From: Terebella lapidaria | Lineage: Eukaryota; Annelida; Polychaeta; Terebellida; Terebellidae | Length of the DNA stretch: 64,000 nt | Assembly: GCA_949152475.1 (NCBI GenBank) | Contig: OX424568.1 | Location: 16,033,667 to 16,097,666, forward strand | Direction of reading: 5' to 3' | In this document: one piece after another, positions 1 to 14,985 of the stretch | How the letters are laid out: the number at the start of each line of letters is the position of its first letter | Numbering within the stretch: position 1 is the first letter of the stretch | The notes under the pieces: model-generated | What the model was told of the DNA's origin: nothing | What the model saw: the letters and a program-made list of their open reading frames with translations, nothing else | Databases searched by the model: none | Program-made: the position numbers and the translations under genes

Positions 1-2313
1 TCAGTGTGCAGCTGAACGAACAATATTACCATACGAATGACGCATTGTGCCTGAAATAATTATGGATTCTACAGAAGAATTGCTGCGACTACATGAGTAT
101 TTCCATCTGAGGTGTGCCCGATGCCACCCATTTTTCTATGGTAGACTTTGCAGGTCCTTACATCTCTCAGACATTGTTGACCAAATTAGCTTGGTTCAAG
201 ACTAAGCCACCCTAATTCTCCGCACTTCTGTGTGTCTCAAATCTCTGATAATGATGTGACAGAAAGGTTTCAGAAGTCGGCACAGGTACACTCGGCATAT
301 GATAGAAGTCTTGCTATAGCTAGGCTACAGTATGGAACAAAGTGTAACATATAGTATCATGAGGATTAAGCAGCTTCTCCCGTATTCTTAGATTTTCCAA
401 TTTTACTCCACACTTGAAAGTTTTGATAGAAGAACATATTTCTATAAGCTGATACCAAGGTAAAATAACAATCATGTTCCATAAAGAAATTTATATCCTT
501 TCGAACAAGTAATCTGAAAATGGAGAACCCATAATCAACGAAATATGCTACTTCCATCTTCCAATTTTGAACTGAAATTCTACATTCTTTGTCAATTTCA
601 CCGTGTCTATTGAACAAACTCTGTGCCCTGTTTTGTTTTCTCCTGAAAGATGTGATGTTAACACTGTTAGATGTTTGTTATATCATCAGGTAGATCAGCA
701 AAACACACAGACATCGATACACAATGTAACATTTCTTCAAAATGATTAAAAATTTCAACAACATTCTGTGCATGACATATTGCCTCAATAACATTTAATA
801 TGATATCAAGTTTACTTATGTGTTCTGCAAATTTTGCATGATTAAAATGAAAAAAGAAAACACTTCATCTTAACTGCAAGAAATGTATCCTGAACCAAAG
901 TTTCCTTGGCATGCAATAACTGGTGGAAAATCCGTGATTGCATGGCAAGCCGAACTTCCAGATTTACTTTTCCGATGAGAAACTCATTGCTATTTTGATA
1001 CTTGGCATAATAGGAGGAAGACAGGCAGACAATACGAATCCTTGAAAAAGATCAGAAGAATCCTTACTAAATCGCACCAGTCTGAAACTTTTTGTTCATC
1101 ATTTTATCCCACCATGAGTATTGGAAAAGAATCACCTACTGTTGTCATTTCAACCAAGGTATTCTTTTTTGCCACTTGCTGAAAGCATAAATCACGCGTT
1201 GTTGAAGGACAGAGGGATGCAGACCTGAATATAGATAAGCGACGCTTGTAAGCCCACGAACCCCGCAGAGTTAGATTTCTGATGTAACGCCACGCAACGG
1301 AGCTTTTATTGTGTCTGTCCAGGATTTGACAGATTACAGGAATGATCGCAAAACCTGCCACTTCTAGGATATCGTATCATTGCTTGGCCATCGGGATGAT
1401 CACACATGCCTGAATTTGTATTCATATATTGATATGAAGTTCAATGAATTTTGTCATTGCTTTTATTTATCCAATTGCTCAATCATAAAAAATATATCCT
1501 GTTGAGGAAATATAATGCATTGCCTTAAAGTGTTTTCCAATGGCGATATCTGAATATATATATGTAAAATATACCCTGATGTACATGTTGCTAATGTTAA
1601 TAATAGAGAATTGCCCACATGATGAATTTGTTGAGTTGATTATATACAATTTGTGTGACTTTGATGTATCAGGGAAGTCACAATGAGTAGGAATAGTCTG
1701 CAAAGTCCAGTGTAATAAATGTAGTCTGCAAACTCATAATTTGCACAAAGCTGATTTACAATGGACGTTGACAGGATTAGCTTTGATGATGGGCAAGCAT
1801 GACTCGACTTTGAAGCGTGAACATTTCGCTGGGAAAAATGCACGCTTTTCATGTACCGGGTATGTCCTGTTCTAGATCCATTTCTGTCATGTGAGACATT
1901 TTTACCAGAACAAAAGTGCACACTGTATGCTGTTAATACCTTTAGATCATATACTAATGATGGTATTCCACCGGTCTCATTTGCTTACATCCATCGCATC
2001 TCCCAGGTTCAAATTATCTACCAGAGGCGACAACTAACTCATGAATATTTATGAGGGCAGACGACATAAGATCTCATAAATACGCCGTCTCTGGCATCAT
2101 GGGTGAGCCAGAAGTCACATGACCTTGTCGTCGCCGGGATCGAGGGATTCCAAGTAGTGTCCCATGACCTCCCACGGTTAGTTTATCTGGTAAAGAGGCC
2201 GCAAATTGAGGTCCAGCCACTCATTATGTCAGCTCGTTGTTGTCCTTGCATCAACTAAATGGGAGTACTAAGTAGCCGACGCTTTGATGCTCATAGTATA
2301 GTGTCAATTCTTT

Positions 2314-2330
2314 GGGGGGGGGGGGGGGGG
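2314..2330 (+). repeat. Poly-G run in the tandem unit
   Basis: Seventeen consecutive G. Equivalent interrupted or uninterrupted runs lie at the same unit position in copies B (8990-9011), C (17820-17835) and D (28856-28869), with different lengths in each. Confidence 0.9.
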
Positions 2331-5300
2331 CTAGAACGTATATTACGAGGGTAAATACACTCCAAATTCGGATGACGGAATTCGCAACTGGGAAGATTTT
2401 GTTTTCCCACTTTTACTACATTGCATTGTGGGATATTAGACATGTGCAAGCTCCATAAACCTCGGATAAGCCGCAGAGTCCCTCTTGTCCAATTAAATCA
2501 GGGACACTGGGAGCGGGGAGGGGGGTTATGCCATGCATAAAAGAAGGTTTTATTATGTACAGTAAGGAAGTGGTCCTCGAAATGATAATATCATTATGCG
2601 CGGACATGGAAGTGGTCAACACCGTCTCATTTTTATTCGAATTTACCGTCTTTTGGCCCTTTTATTCCTCTGTAGATTCAACTATTATTTTACATCAGTC
2701 GACGATAAAATTATGAAAGTTCCGAATTTCCACCTTTGATATCCAGGACAATGAAGTTACAATATTTAGCATACTATCGTATGTTTACCTGACAGAAAAA
2801 GTCAATCTTGTTTCACGGAATCAGAAACGCATAAGAGTGAAGAAGTTCTTTCACATAGGTGCATGGGGCTTTACAATCTAATAGAGAAAAACCAGAGGAA
2901 ATCAGTTTCTATGCAAATAAATATAATTCAGATAATTTCTGTTGAAGCATCATTCCATTAAATTCCAACACATCAATTTGTTAATAGGAACGTCACAGTT
3001 TCATTAGCAAACATGCATGCCTGCGCAAATCCTTGGTAACTTTTACGGGTGATGACTGAATCCTTTCCCCACTATGGTGGAAAAGTGGTTTCCATGGTGA
3101 CCATCAGTGCTACGTTTTAACGTTGATGGACTTTTCCGGCCGGCAGATAACATTCACCTCATGCCTCGATCCCTGCCCGCTGATTGGTGGCCGTAATTTC
3201 GGTGGACTCTCGTAGATTTTCCCCGTCGGCTCGTGATGTTCGCTCATCTCCGGCGTAACTTGTGATCTTTCGCCGATTCGTTATTCTGCATGAATGTGGT
3301 GAAACTTATCGTCATTATCTTTTCAGAGGCAATGCGAAGAGCAATTCTGTTAGTATAGTTTTAGAATATTGATAAATTGGGTATATTCGTACAATTTTGG
3401 AAAGTGAGAATGGAATTGGTGTAGGTGAAGTGGAGGCCATTATTTCATACATCATGTCAAATAACTAAACATAGCGATCGAACGATGTTGCTAAAAAAAA
3501 AATTTTTTTTCAAGGATGTAGTATTTACACATGCTTGCAGATTCTTTAGAAAGACTGTGCTAAAAAAGTTCAGCAAATATTTCACAAAATAGTCACAATA
3601 TCCTGCCATTTTCTTTTTTGAATGTGATTCACATGAATAGGTATATTTCTTCAGAGTTCATGAGTATTCCTTGTGGTATTGTATTCTTTAGTTAGACAAT
3701 ACCTTTTGAAAATTCAAGCAAAGTATTTTTTTTCATTCACTGAAACCTGACAGGAAGCACACACTTGAAGCCACACACCAAGTTGACTTCCACGCCATTA
3801 AGCAACATGGAAAAACACGAAAAACATGTTAAGTATCACTTCATCACCATCAACATTATCCATTTATTGCCTATAAACATGATGAAAGGAGCAAAAACTA
3901 TACTGAGAAATAAACCCCATGAAAAAATGTTACTTTGAAGATGATGTCCATACATCAGATCTATTAGCTGAGAAAAAATGGAACAAAAATTCTGCAGCCG
4001 AAGTTCTGACACGAAATATTAATATCCACCACAAGTCGAATTCCATCAATATTGTCTAGATTTTGGGTTTCGTGGTGAGACGCAGAACAAATGACATCGG
4101 AAGTTGATGGAAAAGAGGCCATCAGACGTCTGCTACATGTGTGAGAGGCGGGTGTCAACCTCTCTAGGGTTTCCATAGAGTATTGAACCTTCACAGGGCT
4201 TCCATAGACATGGACCACTGATAGCGTTTGATGGCAGGGGAAGATAATACCCGACACTATGAAAGTTTCCGTAGCGGCATTGACAGAGAAACTCACAGGC
4301 ATTTGTGATATGGTATTAATGAAAGTAGGAAGATAAAAATTCAAGAAAAAGGACTTAGGTAAAATGATGGGCTACAAATGGCTGTCATGTCACTAAAGTG
4401 TGGGTTCCGGATGAAATATTGCAGATTCTCCATCACCAAAATTACTTGCACATGACATTTCCTTCCTGCGAATCTTCGTCCCATATCCATGAGCTGTAAA
4501 ACTATACATTATTGCAAAGTGGCATCAGTCCTGGCATAATTTCGACTATCATCCCTCACAAAAAGAAAAAAATGTCCTGGAAAATTGCATACAAAATATC
4601 GAATCATGACGCCTTGACATGTTGGAAGGGATCTATGGTTTTGTGTGAAAGTACACAAAAAATGGAAGGGAAAAATCAACAAAAATGAAATACACCTTGT
4701 ACATTTCACAGTGATTGATGAAAATTACATATCAATAATTGTTCTGAAATATTGATAGCTCATCTTATTTCTTGTCAGTTGACACTTCCAAATGTCGCCT
4801 CCTGTGATTCTACAAGTATTCAGGAGATATGGCTGAGGAATCTGAATCCCCCGTCACCTCAACCAAGTGAGAAGAGAAAATGCGGGGATCGATGCTTTAG
4901 ATATTGGTCTGTGAGAGCCATACCTGGAAATCCCCCACCAGCGGAAATCCCCAGTCTCGCTTATCGCTCCCAAAGCACATTAAACCGCCGGAGTCCACAC
5001 AGAACACAAGGAAAAACTGCCGAATTTAGCTGCGAAGGCCGACGGATAGCCGTAATTGTTTTTGCACACTGTATTTGGTATGCAAGGGGCCTGAGCAGTA
5101 GATAGATGGGAGCAGGACAAAGGCGCGAATAAAATCCGTCTCTGGGCTTCGGTTTTAATGAATACAATCAACCAGATCAGAGTATCGGTCAATGAGATAC
5201 TGTGAAATCAGCGGCTACGGCTATCCCGCTTCGACCATTCCAGCGTTAGCTCTGGTTGGTGGATGAGGAATTTGTGTGCTTCTGGAAAATTGGGTAGTAC

Positions 5301-5434
5301 TCAGTACCGTAAATTGGAATTTGGGAAATTTAGTTGCACCATGGTGTGGATTTTACTCCAATCCCAGCTGTTTATTTGAAATATGTCTGGAAAAGGATAT
5401 GTATAAAGTAATAAATAGAAGATTCAACCTATTT

Positions 5435-5616
5435 ACAGTGGATCCTGTGTTTCAGGACCACCAAAGGGACCTCAAAAGGTAGTCTTAAATGACGGGTGGT
5501 CTCTCATGGCAGATTGTTCATTGATATCATAAATTACCATTTGAGACCAAATGGCATGGTCTCTCAAACCAGGGTGGTCTCTCACGACAGGTGGTCTTTA
5601 ACACAGGATCTACTGT
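5435..5616. mobile_element. MITE-like element in unit copy A
   Basis: About 180 bp with terminal inverted repeats. The left end reads CAGTGGATCCTGTGTTTC and the right end, read inverted, CAGTAGATCCTGTGTTAA. TA dinucleotides flank the CAGT ends, as in Tc1/mariner-type elements. The interior is rich in short inverted 'ggtggtctctca' segments. There is no coding capacity. The same insertion is in copy B, so it predates that duplication. Confidence 0.7.
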
Positions 5617-6725
5617 ACCATGTTTAAGTTTATAGCATGTCTGAGAAGTAGCCATCCCCTAGCTCAAGGGAGTTAACATATCATATACTCTTTTTGCGGT
5701 ATTCCAGAATAAATGTAGCAAACTCGAAATGACGTTGATTCAGCCGAATGTATCAAGACTCAGAAATGCAAATCCACTGTGAAGTGTTGACATTTTACAA
5801 CATCCAACCAAAAACAACATTATAATGGAAACCACAAGAGCATTTGGAACCGGACATTATTATATTTTTTTGCACCGAAACTTTTTCACCAGCACAAGTC
5901 GTGACCTCTTCAGCATGCAGAGGATACAATAATCACTGTGAGCCATCAAAAAGCTTTTATCTCGTGTCCTGACTGGGCCAGGGATATGGAGATTACATTG
6001 TGTGTGGAATGGGGAAGGTATTGGAAAGTCTCGACAATCACATCAGACATACGGGTCCCGCAACAATGGGAATTGGGAATCGAGGGTCGACATTGTTTTG
6101 ATATTTTCTCTTTTCTTTTTAATTTTCGAGAGAATTTGACAGAAATGTAAACTTAGAAAACAGATTGAGTTAAATGTGGAATGCTTTGGAAAAGTAGGAT
6201 TGTTTTATTGAAAAGGTGATGTTGTTCCATTAAAAGATCATTTTACTTTGAAAAACAGAATATCAGAACGCACATTTTAAATTTATCGGTCATGTCAAAT
6301 ATTATCTACCAGGGATCTATGGAATTTTAAAAACAATCACAAACACAAAAATACAGATTTTTTCGGGTAGTTGGCAATTATTCTCTTCCTTCAGCTTCAT
6401 TACGGCTGATTTCATTACCAGAGGAAGGTTTTACTGTCCCTAATGTGGAGCAGATCTTCAGTTGCACTCATGTTTTGAGTCAATTCTGTGAGTATTTGTG
6501 GTATATTTACAATTCCAGTCACCCATCAATGTCGACTCGTAAGTCCATGAACAGTGCCAAGTGTTGGACTGAAAACTTCTGGGAAGTTCTTGCGCACAGC
6601 AATAGTAATTGTAATTGAATAAATCAAGTGAATACGTTTTCAGATAAAAATGAAACTGGTAAATGACCAATTCATTATTTTCCTAATCACTTGAACATGA
6701 TTAATGCATCTGCCTAAGATGAAAC

Positions 6726-9700
6726 TCAGTGGGCAGTTGAATGACAATATTACCATACGAATGATGCATTGTGCCTGAAATAATTATGGATTCTACAGAA
6801 GAATTGCTGTGACTAGATGAGTATTTCCATCTGAGGTGTGTCCAATGCCACCCATTTTTTTATGGTAGACTTTGCAGGTCCTTGCATCTCTCAGACATTG
6901 TTGACCAAGTTAGCTTGGCCACCCTAATTCTCCGCACTTCTGTGTGTCTCAAAAGTCTGACAATGACGCGACAGAAAGGTTTTAGAAGTCAACGCAGGTA
7001 CACTTGGCGTATGATAGAAGTCGACGCAGGTACACTCGGCATATGATAGAAGTCTTGCTGTAGCTAAGCTACAGTATGGAACAAAATGTAACAAATAGGA
7101 TCATGAGGATTAAGCTGCTGTTCCCGTATTCTTAGATTTTCCAATTTTACTCTGCACTTGCAGGTTTTGATAGAAGAACATATTTCTGTATAAGCTGATC
7201 CCAAAGTAAAATAACAATCATGTTCCATAAAGAAATTTATATCCTTTCGAACAAGTAATCTGAAAATGGAGAACCCATAATCAACGAAATATGCTACTTC
7301 CATCTCCCAATTTTGAACTGAAATTCTAGAATTTTTGTCAATTTTTACCTAATGAACAAAGCTCTGTGCCCTGTTTTGTTTTCTTCTGAAAGATGTGATG
7401 TTACCACTGTTAGATGTTTGTTATAACATTTCTTCAAAATGATTAAAAATTTCAACAACATTCTGTGCATGACTTATTGCCTCAATAACATTTAATATGA
7501 TATGAAGTTCAAATACTCATGTGTTCTGCAAATTTTACATGATTAAAAAGAGAAAAACACTTATGAACGAAAGTTTCCTTGGCATGCAATAACTGGTGGA
7601 AAATCCGTGATTGCATGGCAAGCCAAACTTCCAGGTATACTTTTCCGATGAGAAGCTCATTGCTATTTTGATACTTGGCATAATAGGAGGAAGACAGGCA
7701 GACAATACGAATCCTTGAAAAAGATCAGAAGAATCCTTACTAAATCGCACCAGTCTGAAACTTCTTATCCATCATTTTATCCCACCATGAAGATTGGAAA
7801 AGAATCACCTATTGTTGTCATTTCAATCAAGGTTTTCTTTTTCGCCACTTGCTGAAACCATAAATCACGCGTTGTTGAAGGACAGAGGGATGCAGACCTG
7901 AATAGAGATAAGCGACGCTTGTAAGCCCACGAACCCCGCAGAGTTAGATTTCTGATGTAACGCCACGCAACGGAGCTTTTATTGTGTCTGTCCTGGATTT
8001 GACAGATTACAAGAATGATTGCAAAACGTGCCATGGCTTGGATATCCTATCATTGCTTGGCCATCGGGATGATCACATACGCCTGAATTCATATCCATAT
8101 ATCGATGAGACTTTTTGTTCAGTGAATTTTGTCATTGCTTTTATTTATCCAATTGCTCAATCATAGAAAGTATATCCTGTTGAGGAAATATAATGCATAT
8201 AGACTTATATTGTGTTCCAGTGGGCATATCTGAATATGTGTAAAAAAAAAACCCTGATGTACATGTTGGTAATGTTAATACCAGAGAATTGCCCACATGA
8301 TGCATTTGTTCAGTTGATTATATACAATTTGTGTGACTTTGATGTATCAGGGAAGTCACATTGAGTAGGAATAGTCTGCAAAGTCCAGTGTAATAAATGT
8401 TGTCTGGAAACTCATAGTTCGGACAAAGCTGATTTACAATGGACGTTGACAGGATTAGCTTTGATGATGGGCAAGCATGACTCGACTTTGAAGTGTGAAC
8501 ATTTCACTGGAAAAAATGCACGCTTTTCATGTACCGGGTATGTCCTGTTCCAAATCCATTTCTGTCATGTGAGACACTTTTACCAGAACAAAAGTGCACA
8601 CTGTATGCTGTTAATACCTTTAGATCATATACTAATGATGGTATTCCACCGGTCTCATTTGCTTACATCCATCGCATCTCCCAGGTTCAAATTATCTACC
8701 AGAGGCGGCAACTAACTCATGAATATTTATGAAGGCAGACGACATAAGATCTCATAAATACGCTGTCTCTTGGCATCATGGGCGAACCAGAAGTCACATG
8801 ACCTTGTCGTCTCCGGGATCGAGGGATTCCAAGTAGTGTCCCATGACCTCCCACGGTTAGTTTATCTGGTAAAGAGGCCGCAAATTGAGGTCCAGCCACT
8901 CATTATGTCAGCTCGTTGTTGTCCTTTCGTCAACTAAGTGGGAGTACTTAGTAGCCGGGGCTTTGATGCCCAGTGTAGTGTCAATTAGAGGGGGGTGGGG
9001 GGGGGGGGGGGTTAGCACTTCACCCCTGATCCAGAGTTTTACGAGGGTAAATACACTCCAAATTCCAACAACGGAATTCGCAACAGGGGAGACTTCGTTT
9101 TCCCACTTCTAGTGCATTGCATTGTGGGATATTAGACATGTGCAAGCTCCATAAACCACGGATAAGCTGTAGTGTCCATCCTGTTCAATTATATCAGGGG
9201 CATTGGGAGCGAGGAGGTGGTGGGAGGAGCTTGGGGAGTTGTGTCATGCAGAAAAGTAGGCTTCATTATGCACGATAAGTCCTTCTCAAGGCATAAAATG
9301 GAAATATTATTATGCCGCGGATATGGAGATGGTCAACACCGTCTCATTTCCATTCAGATTTACAGTCTGTTGGCCCTTTTATTCCTCTCTGTAGATTCAA
9401 CTATTATTTTACATCAGTCGATGATAAAATTATGAATGTTCCGAATTTAAACCTTTGATATCCAGGACAATGAAGTTACAATATTTAGCATACTATCGTA
9501 TGTTTACCCGACAGGAAAATTGAATCTTGTTTCACAGAACCAGAAACGCATAAGAGTGATGAAGTATAGGTGCACGGCATGGAGCTTCACAATCTAATAG
9601 AGAAAACAGAGAATATCCTTTTTCTATGCAAATAAGTATAATTCAGGTAATTTCTGTTAAAGCATCATTTCAAATTCCAACACATCACTTTGTCGAACGT

Positions 9701-12700
9701 CATGGTTTCATTAGCTTACATGCATTCCTGGCGCAATTCCATAGTGACTTTAACGGGGGATGACTGAATCCTTTTCCCACTAAGGTGGAAAAGGGGTTTC
9801 AATGATGACCATCAGTGCTACGTTTTAACGTTGATGGACGACATTTCCGGCCGGCAGATAACATTCACCTCATGCCTCGATCCCTGCCCGCTGATTGGTG
9901 GCCGTAATTTCGGTAGACTCTTGTAGATTTTCCCCGTCGGCTCGTTATGTTCGCTCATCTCCGGCGTAACTTGTGATCTTTCGCCGATTCGTTATTCCGC
10001 ATAAATGTGGCGAAACTGGTCGTCATTATCTTTTCAGAGGCAATGCGGAGAGCAATTTTGTTAGTATAGTTTTAGAATATTGATAAATTAGGTATATTCC
10101 TACAATTTTGGACAGTGAGAATGGAATTGGTGTAGGTTAAGTAGAATCCATTATTTCATACATCGTGTCAATTAAATAAACAGAGCGATCAACGATGTTG
10201 CTAAAAAAATTATATTTTTCAAGAATGTAGTATTTAGACATGCTGGCAGATTCTTTAGAAAGACTATGCTCCAAAAGTTCAGCAAATATTTTAGCATTAG
10301 ATTCCATGAAAATTCATTGGAACAAAATGTAGCGAAATCCACCCAACAGTTTAAAAAGTAGTCACAATATCCTGGCATTTCCTTTTTTGAACGTGATTCA
10401 CATGAATAGGTAAATATTTATCAAAGACCTTATCAGAATTGTATTTAAAGTTCTTCAGAGTTCATGAGTATTCTTTGTGGTATTGTATTTTGTAGATAGA
10501 CAATATTTTTTGATAATTTGATGCAAAGTATTTTTTATTCACTGAAACCTGACAGGAAGCACACACTGAAGCCACACACCAAGTTGACTTCCACGCAACA
10601 TGGAAAAACACAGAAAACATGCAAGAACATGTTAAGTATCACTCCATCACCATCAACATTATCCATCATTGCCTATAAACATGATAAAAAAAACAAAAAC
10701 TATACTGAGAAATAAACCCATCAAAAAATGTTTCTTTGAAGATGATGTCTATACATCAGATCTATTAGCTGAGAAAAAATGGAACAAAAATTCTGCAGCC
10801 GAAGTTCCGACACGAAATATTAATATCCACCACAAGTCGAATTCCATCGATATTGTCTAGATTTTGTGTTTCGTGGTGAAACGCAGAACAAATGACATCG
10901 GAAGTTGATGGAAAAGAGGCCATCAGACGTCTGCTACATGTGTGAGTGGCGGGTGTCAAACCTCTCTAGGGTTTCCATAGAGTATTGAACTGTCACAGGG
11001 CTTCCATAGACACGGAACACTGATAGCGTTTGATGGCAGGGGAAGATAATACCCGACACTATGAAAGTTTCCGTAGCGGCATTGACGGAGAAACTTCGCA
11101 GATTCTCACAGGCGTTTTGTGATATGGTATGAATGAAAGTAGGAAAACAAAAATTCAAGAAAAAAGACTTAGGTAAAATGATGGGCTACAAATGGCTGTC
11201 ATGTCACTAATGTGTGGGTTCCAGATGAAAAATTGCAGATTCTCCATCACCAAAATTACTTGCACACGACATTTTACTTCCTGCCAATCTGGGTCTCAAA
11301 TCTATGGCAGGAGTGGTAAAACTATACATTATTGCAAAGTGGCATCAGTCTGGCATAATTTCGACCATCATCCATCACCGAAAGAAAAAATTTCCAGGAA
11401 AATTGCAAATACAAAATGTCGAATCATGACGCCCAGACATGTTAGAAGGGATCCATGATTTTGTGTGAAACTACACAAAAATGGAAGAGGAAAATCAGCA
11501 AAAAGGAAATACACATTGTACATTTCACCGTGATTGGTGAAAATTACATATCAATAATTGTTCTGAAATATTGAAACTCTGTTTATTTCTTGTCAGTTGA
11601 CACTTTCAAATGTCGCCTCCTGTGACTGTACAAGTATTCAGGAGATGTGTGAGGAATCTGAATCCCCCGTCACCTCAACCAAGCGAGAAGAGAAAATGCA
11701 AGGATCGATGCTTTAGATATTGGTCTGTGAGAGCCAAACTCGGAAATTCCCTACCAGCGGAAATCCCCAGTCTCTCTTATCGGTCCCAAAGCACATTAAA
11801 CCGCCAGAGTCCACACAAACAAGGAAAAACTGCCGAATTTAGCTGTGAAGGCCGACGGATAGTCGTAATTGTTTTTGCACACTGTGTTTGGTATGCAAGG
11901 GGCCTGGACGGTAGATAGATGGGAGCAGGACAAAGGCGCGAATAAAAATTCGTCTCCAGGCTCGGGTTTTAATGAATACAATCAACCAGATCAGAGTATC
12001 GGTCAATGAGATACTGTGAAATCAGCGGCTACGGCTATCCCGCTTCGACCATTCCAGCGTTAGCTCTGGTTGGTGGATGAGGAATTTGTGTGCTTCTGGA
12101 AAATTGGGTAGTACTCAGTACCGTAAATTGGAATTTGGGAAATTTAGTCGCGTCATGGTGTGGATTTTACTCCAATCCCAGCTGTTTATTTGAAATATGT
12201 CTGGAAAAGGATATGTATAAAGTAATAAATAGAAGATTCAACCTATTTACAGTGGATCCTGTGTTTCAGGACCACCAAAGGGACCTCAAAAGGTAGCCTT
12301 AAATGACGGGTGGTCTCTCATGGCAGATTGTTCATTGATATCATAAATTACCATTTGAGACCAAATGGCATGGTCTCTCAAACCAGGGTGGTCTCTCACG
12401 ACAGGTGGTCTTTAACACAGGATCTACTGTACCATGTTTAAGTTTATAGCATGTCTGAGAAGTAGCCATCCCCTAGCTCAAGGGAGTTAACATATCATAT
12501 ACTCTTTTTGCGGTATTCCAGAATAAATGTAGCAAACTCGAAATGACGTTGATTCAGCCGAATGTATCAAGACTCAGAAATGCAAATCCACTGTGAAGTG
12601 TTGACATTTTACAACATCCAACCAAAAACAACATTATAATGGAAACCACAAGAGCATTTGGAACCGGACATTATTATATTTTTTTGCACCGAAACTTTTT

Positions 12701-13529
12701 CACCAGCACAAGTCGTGACCTCTTCAGCATGCAGAGGATACAATAATCACTGTGAGCCATCAAAAAGCTTTTATCTCGTGTCCTGACTGGGCCAGGGATA
12801 TGGAGATTACATTGTGTGTGGAATGGGGAAGGTATTGGAAAGTCTCGACAATCACATCAGACATACGGGTCCCGCAACAATGGGAATTGGGAATCGAGGG
12901 TCGACATTGTTTTGATATTTTCTCTTTTCTTTTTAATTTTCGAGAGAATTTGACAGAAATGTAAACTTAGAAAACAGATTGAGTTAAATGTGGAATGCTT
13001 TGGAAAAGTAAGATTGTTTTATTGAAAAGGTGATGTTGTTCCATTAAAAGATCATTTTACTTTGAAAAACAGAATATCAGAACGCACATTTTAAATTTAT
13101 CGGTCATGTCAAATATTATCTACCAGGGATCTATGGAATTTTAAAAACAATCACACACAAAAATACAGGTTTTTCAGGTAGTTGGCAATTATTCTCTTCC
13201 TTCAGCTTCATTACAGCTGATTTCATTACCAGAGGAAGGTTTTACTGTCCCTAATGTGGAGCAGTTCTTCAGTTACACTCATGTTTTGAGTCAATTCTGT
13301 GAGTATTTGTGGTATATTTACAATTCCAGTCACCCATTAATGTCGACTCCTAAATCCATGAACAGTGCCAAGTTTTGGACTGAAAACTTTTGAGAAGTTC
13401 TTGCGCACAGCAATAGTAATTGAATGAATCAAGTGAATACATTTTCAGATAAAAATGAAACTGGTAAATGACCGATTCATTATTTTCCTAATCACTTGGA
13501 CATGATTATTGCTTCTGCCTAAGATGAAA
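6726..13529. repeat. Tandem ~6.7-kb unit, copy B
   Basis: Second copy. Its last ~1.3 kb (about 11986-13300) is nearly identical to copy A (about 5172-6500), while 8400-9720 is nearly identical to copy C (about 17230-18540). A small internal duplication near 6985-7060 repeats the 'gcaggtacac' segment. No mobile-element insertions are seen, so this copy supplies the empty sites for the insertions in copies C and D. No gene is supported. Confidence 0.9.
12249..12430. mobile_element. MITE-like element in unit copy B
   Basis: Same insertion as at 5435-5616 in copy A, nearly identical and at the same unit position. It was therefore duplicated together with the unit rather than inserted again. Confidence 0.7.
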
Positions 13530-14985
13530 CTCAGTGTGCAGCTGAATGACAATATTACCATACGAATGATGCATTGTGCCTGAAATAATTATGGATTCTA
13601 CAGAAGAATTGCTGCGACTACATGAGTATTTCCATCTGAGGTGTGCCCAGTACCACCCATTTTTCTATGGTAGACTTTGCCGGTCCTTGCATCTCTCAGA
13701 CATTGTTGACCAAATTAGCTTGGTTCAAGACTAAGCCACCCTAATTCTCCGCACTTCTGTGTGTCTCAAATCTCTGATAATGATGTGACAGAAAGGTTTC
13801 AGAAGTCGGCACAGGTACACTCGGCATATGATAGAAGTCTTGCTATAGCTAGGCTACAGTATGGAACAAAATGTAACATATAGTATTAAGCAGCTTCTCC
13901 CGTATTCTTAGATTTTCCAATTTTACTCCACACTTGAAAGTTTTGATAGAAGAACATATTTCTATAAGCTGATACCAAGGTAAAATAACAATCATGTTCC
14001 ATAAAGAAATTTATATCCTTTCGAACAAGTAATCTGAAAATGGAGAACCCATAATCAATGAAATATGCTACTTCCATCTTCCAATTTTGAACTGAAATTC
14101 TACATTCTTTGTCAATTTCTACCTTGTCTAATGAACAAACTCTGTGCCCTGTTTTGTTTTCTCCTGAAAGATGTGATGTTAACACTGTTAGATGTTTGTT
14201 ATATCATCAGGTAGATCAGCAAAACACACAGACATCGATACACAATGTAACATTTCTTCAAAATGATTAAAAATTTCAACAACATTCTGTGCATGACATA
14301 TTGCCTCAATAACATTTAATATGATATCAAGTTTACTTTTGTGTTCTGCAAATTTTGCATGAATAAAATGAAAAAAGAAAACACTTCATCTTAACTGCAA
14401 GAAATGTATCCTGAACCAAAGTTTCCTTGGCATGCAATAACTGGTGGAAAATCCGTGATTGCATGGCAAGCCAAACTTCCAGATATACTTTTCCGATGAG
14501 AAGCTCATTGCTATTTTGATACTTGGCATAATAGGAGGAAGACAGGCAGACAATACGAATCCTTGAAAAAGATCAGAAGAATCCTTACTAAATCGCACCA
14601 GTCTGAAACTTTTTGTTCATCATTTTATCCCACCATGAATATTGGAAAAGAATCACCTACTGTTGTCATTTCAACCAAGGTATTCTTTTTTGCCACTTGC
14701 TGAAACCATAAATCACGCGTTGTTGAAGGACAGAGGGATGCAGACCTGAATATAGATAAGCGACGCTTGTAAGCCCACGAATCCCGCAGAGTTAGATTTC
14801 TGATGTAACGCCACGCAACGGAGCTTTTATTGTGTCTGTCCAGGATTTGACAGATTACAGGAATGATTGCAAAACCTGCCACTTCTAGGATATCGTATCA
14901 TTGCTTGGCCATCGGGATGATCACACATGCCTGAATTTATATTCATATATTGATATGAAGTTCAATGAATTTTGTCATTGCTTTT

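Larger units (their letters stand above)
1..6725. repeat. Tandem ~6.7-kb unit, copy A
   Basis: First visible copy of a long direct tandem repeat. It matches the sequence from about 6726 (copy B) and 13530 (copy C) almost from end to end, and copy D from 23741 for about the first 2.7 kb. The sequence that precedes the unit start in the other copies lies off the left edge, so the array probably extends leftwards. All open frames are short and most are broken by indels between copies. CpG-richer patches lie at about 2050-2240 and 3120-3290; the second has an inverted CCAAT motif. A poly-G run sits at 2314-2330. I see no supported gene. Confidence 0.9.

Noticed and set aside
1104..1361. Minus-strand 85-residue frame repeated in copies A, B and C as a possible gene
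   Set aside because: Copy D has a frameshift, there is no recognisable motif, and no splice or promoter context supports it.
3964..4344. Minus-strand 126-residue open frame with a TSDVIC motif resembling the TNFR-like PTSDVFC of exon 1
   Set aside because: The frame is broken in copy B and truncated in copy C, and the cysteine spacing does not make a module. The resemblance is short enough to be chance.
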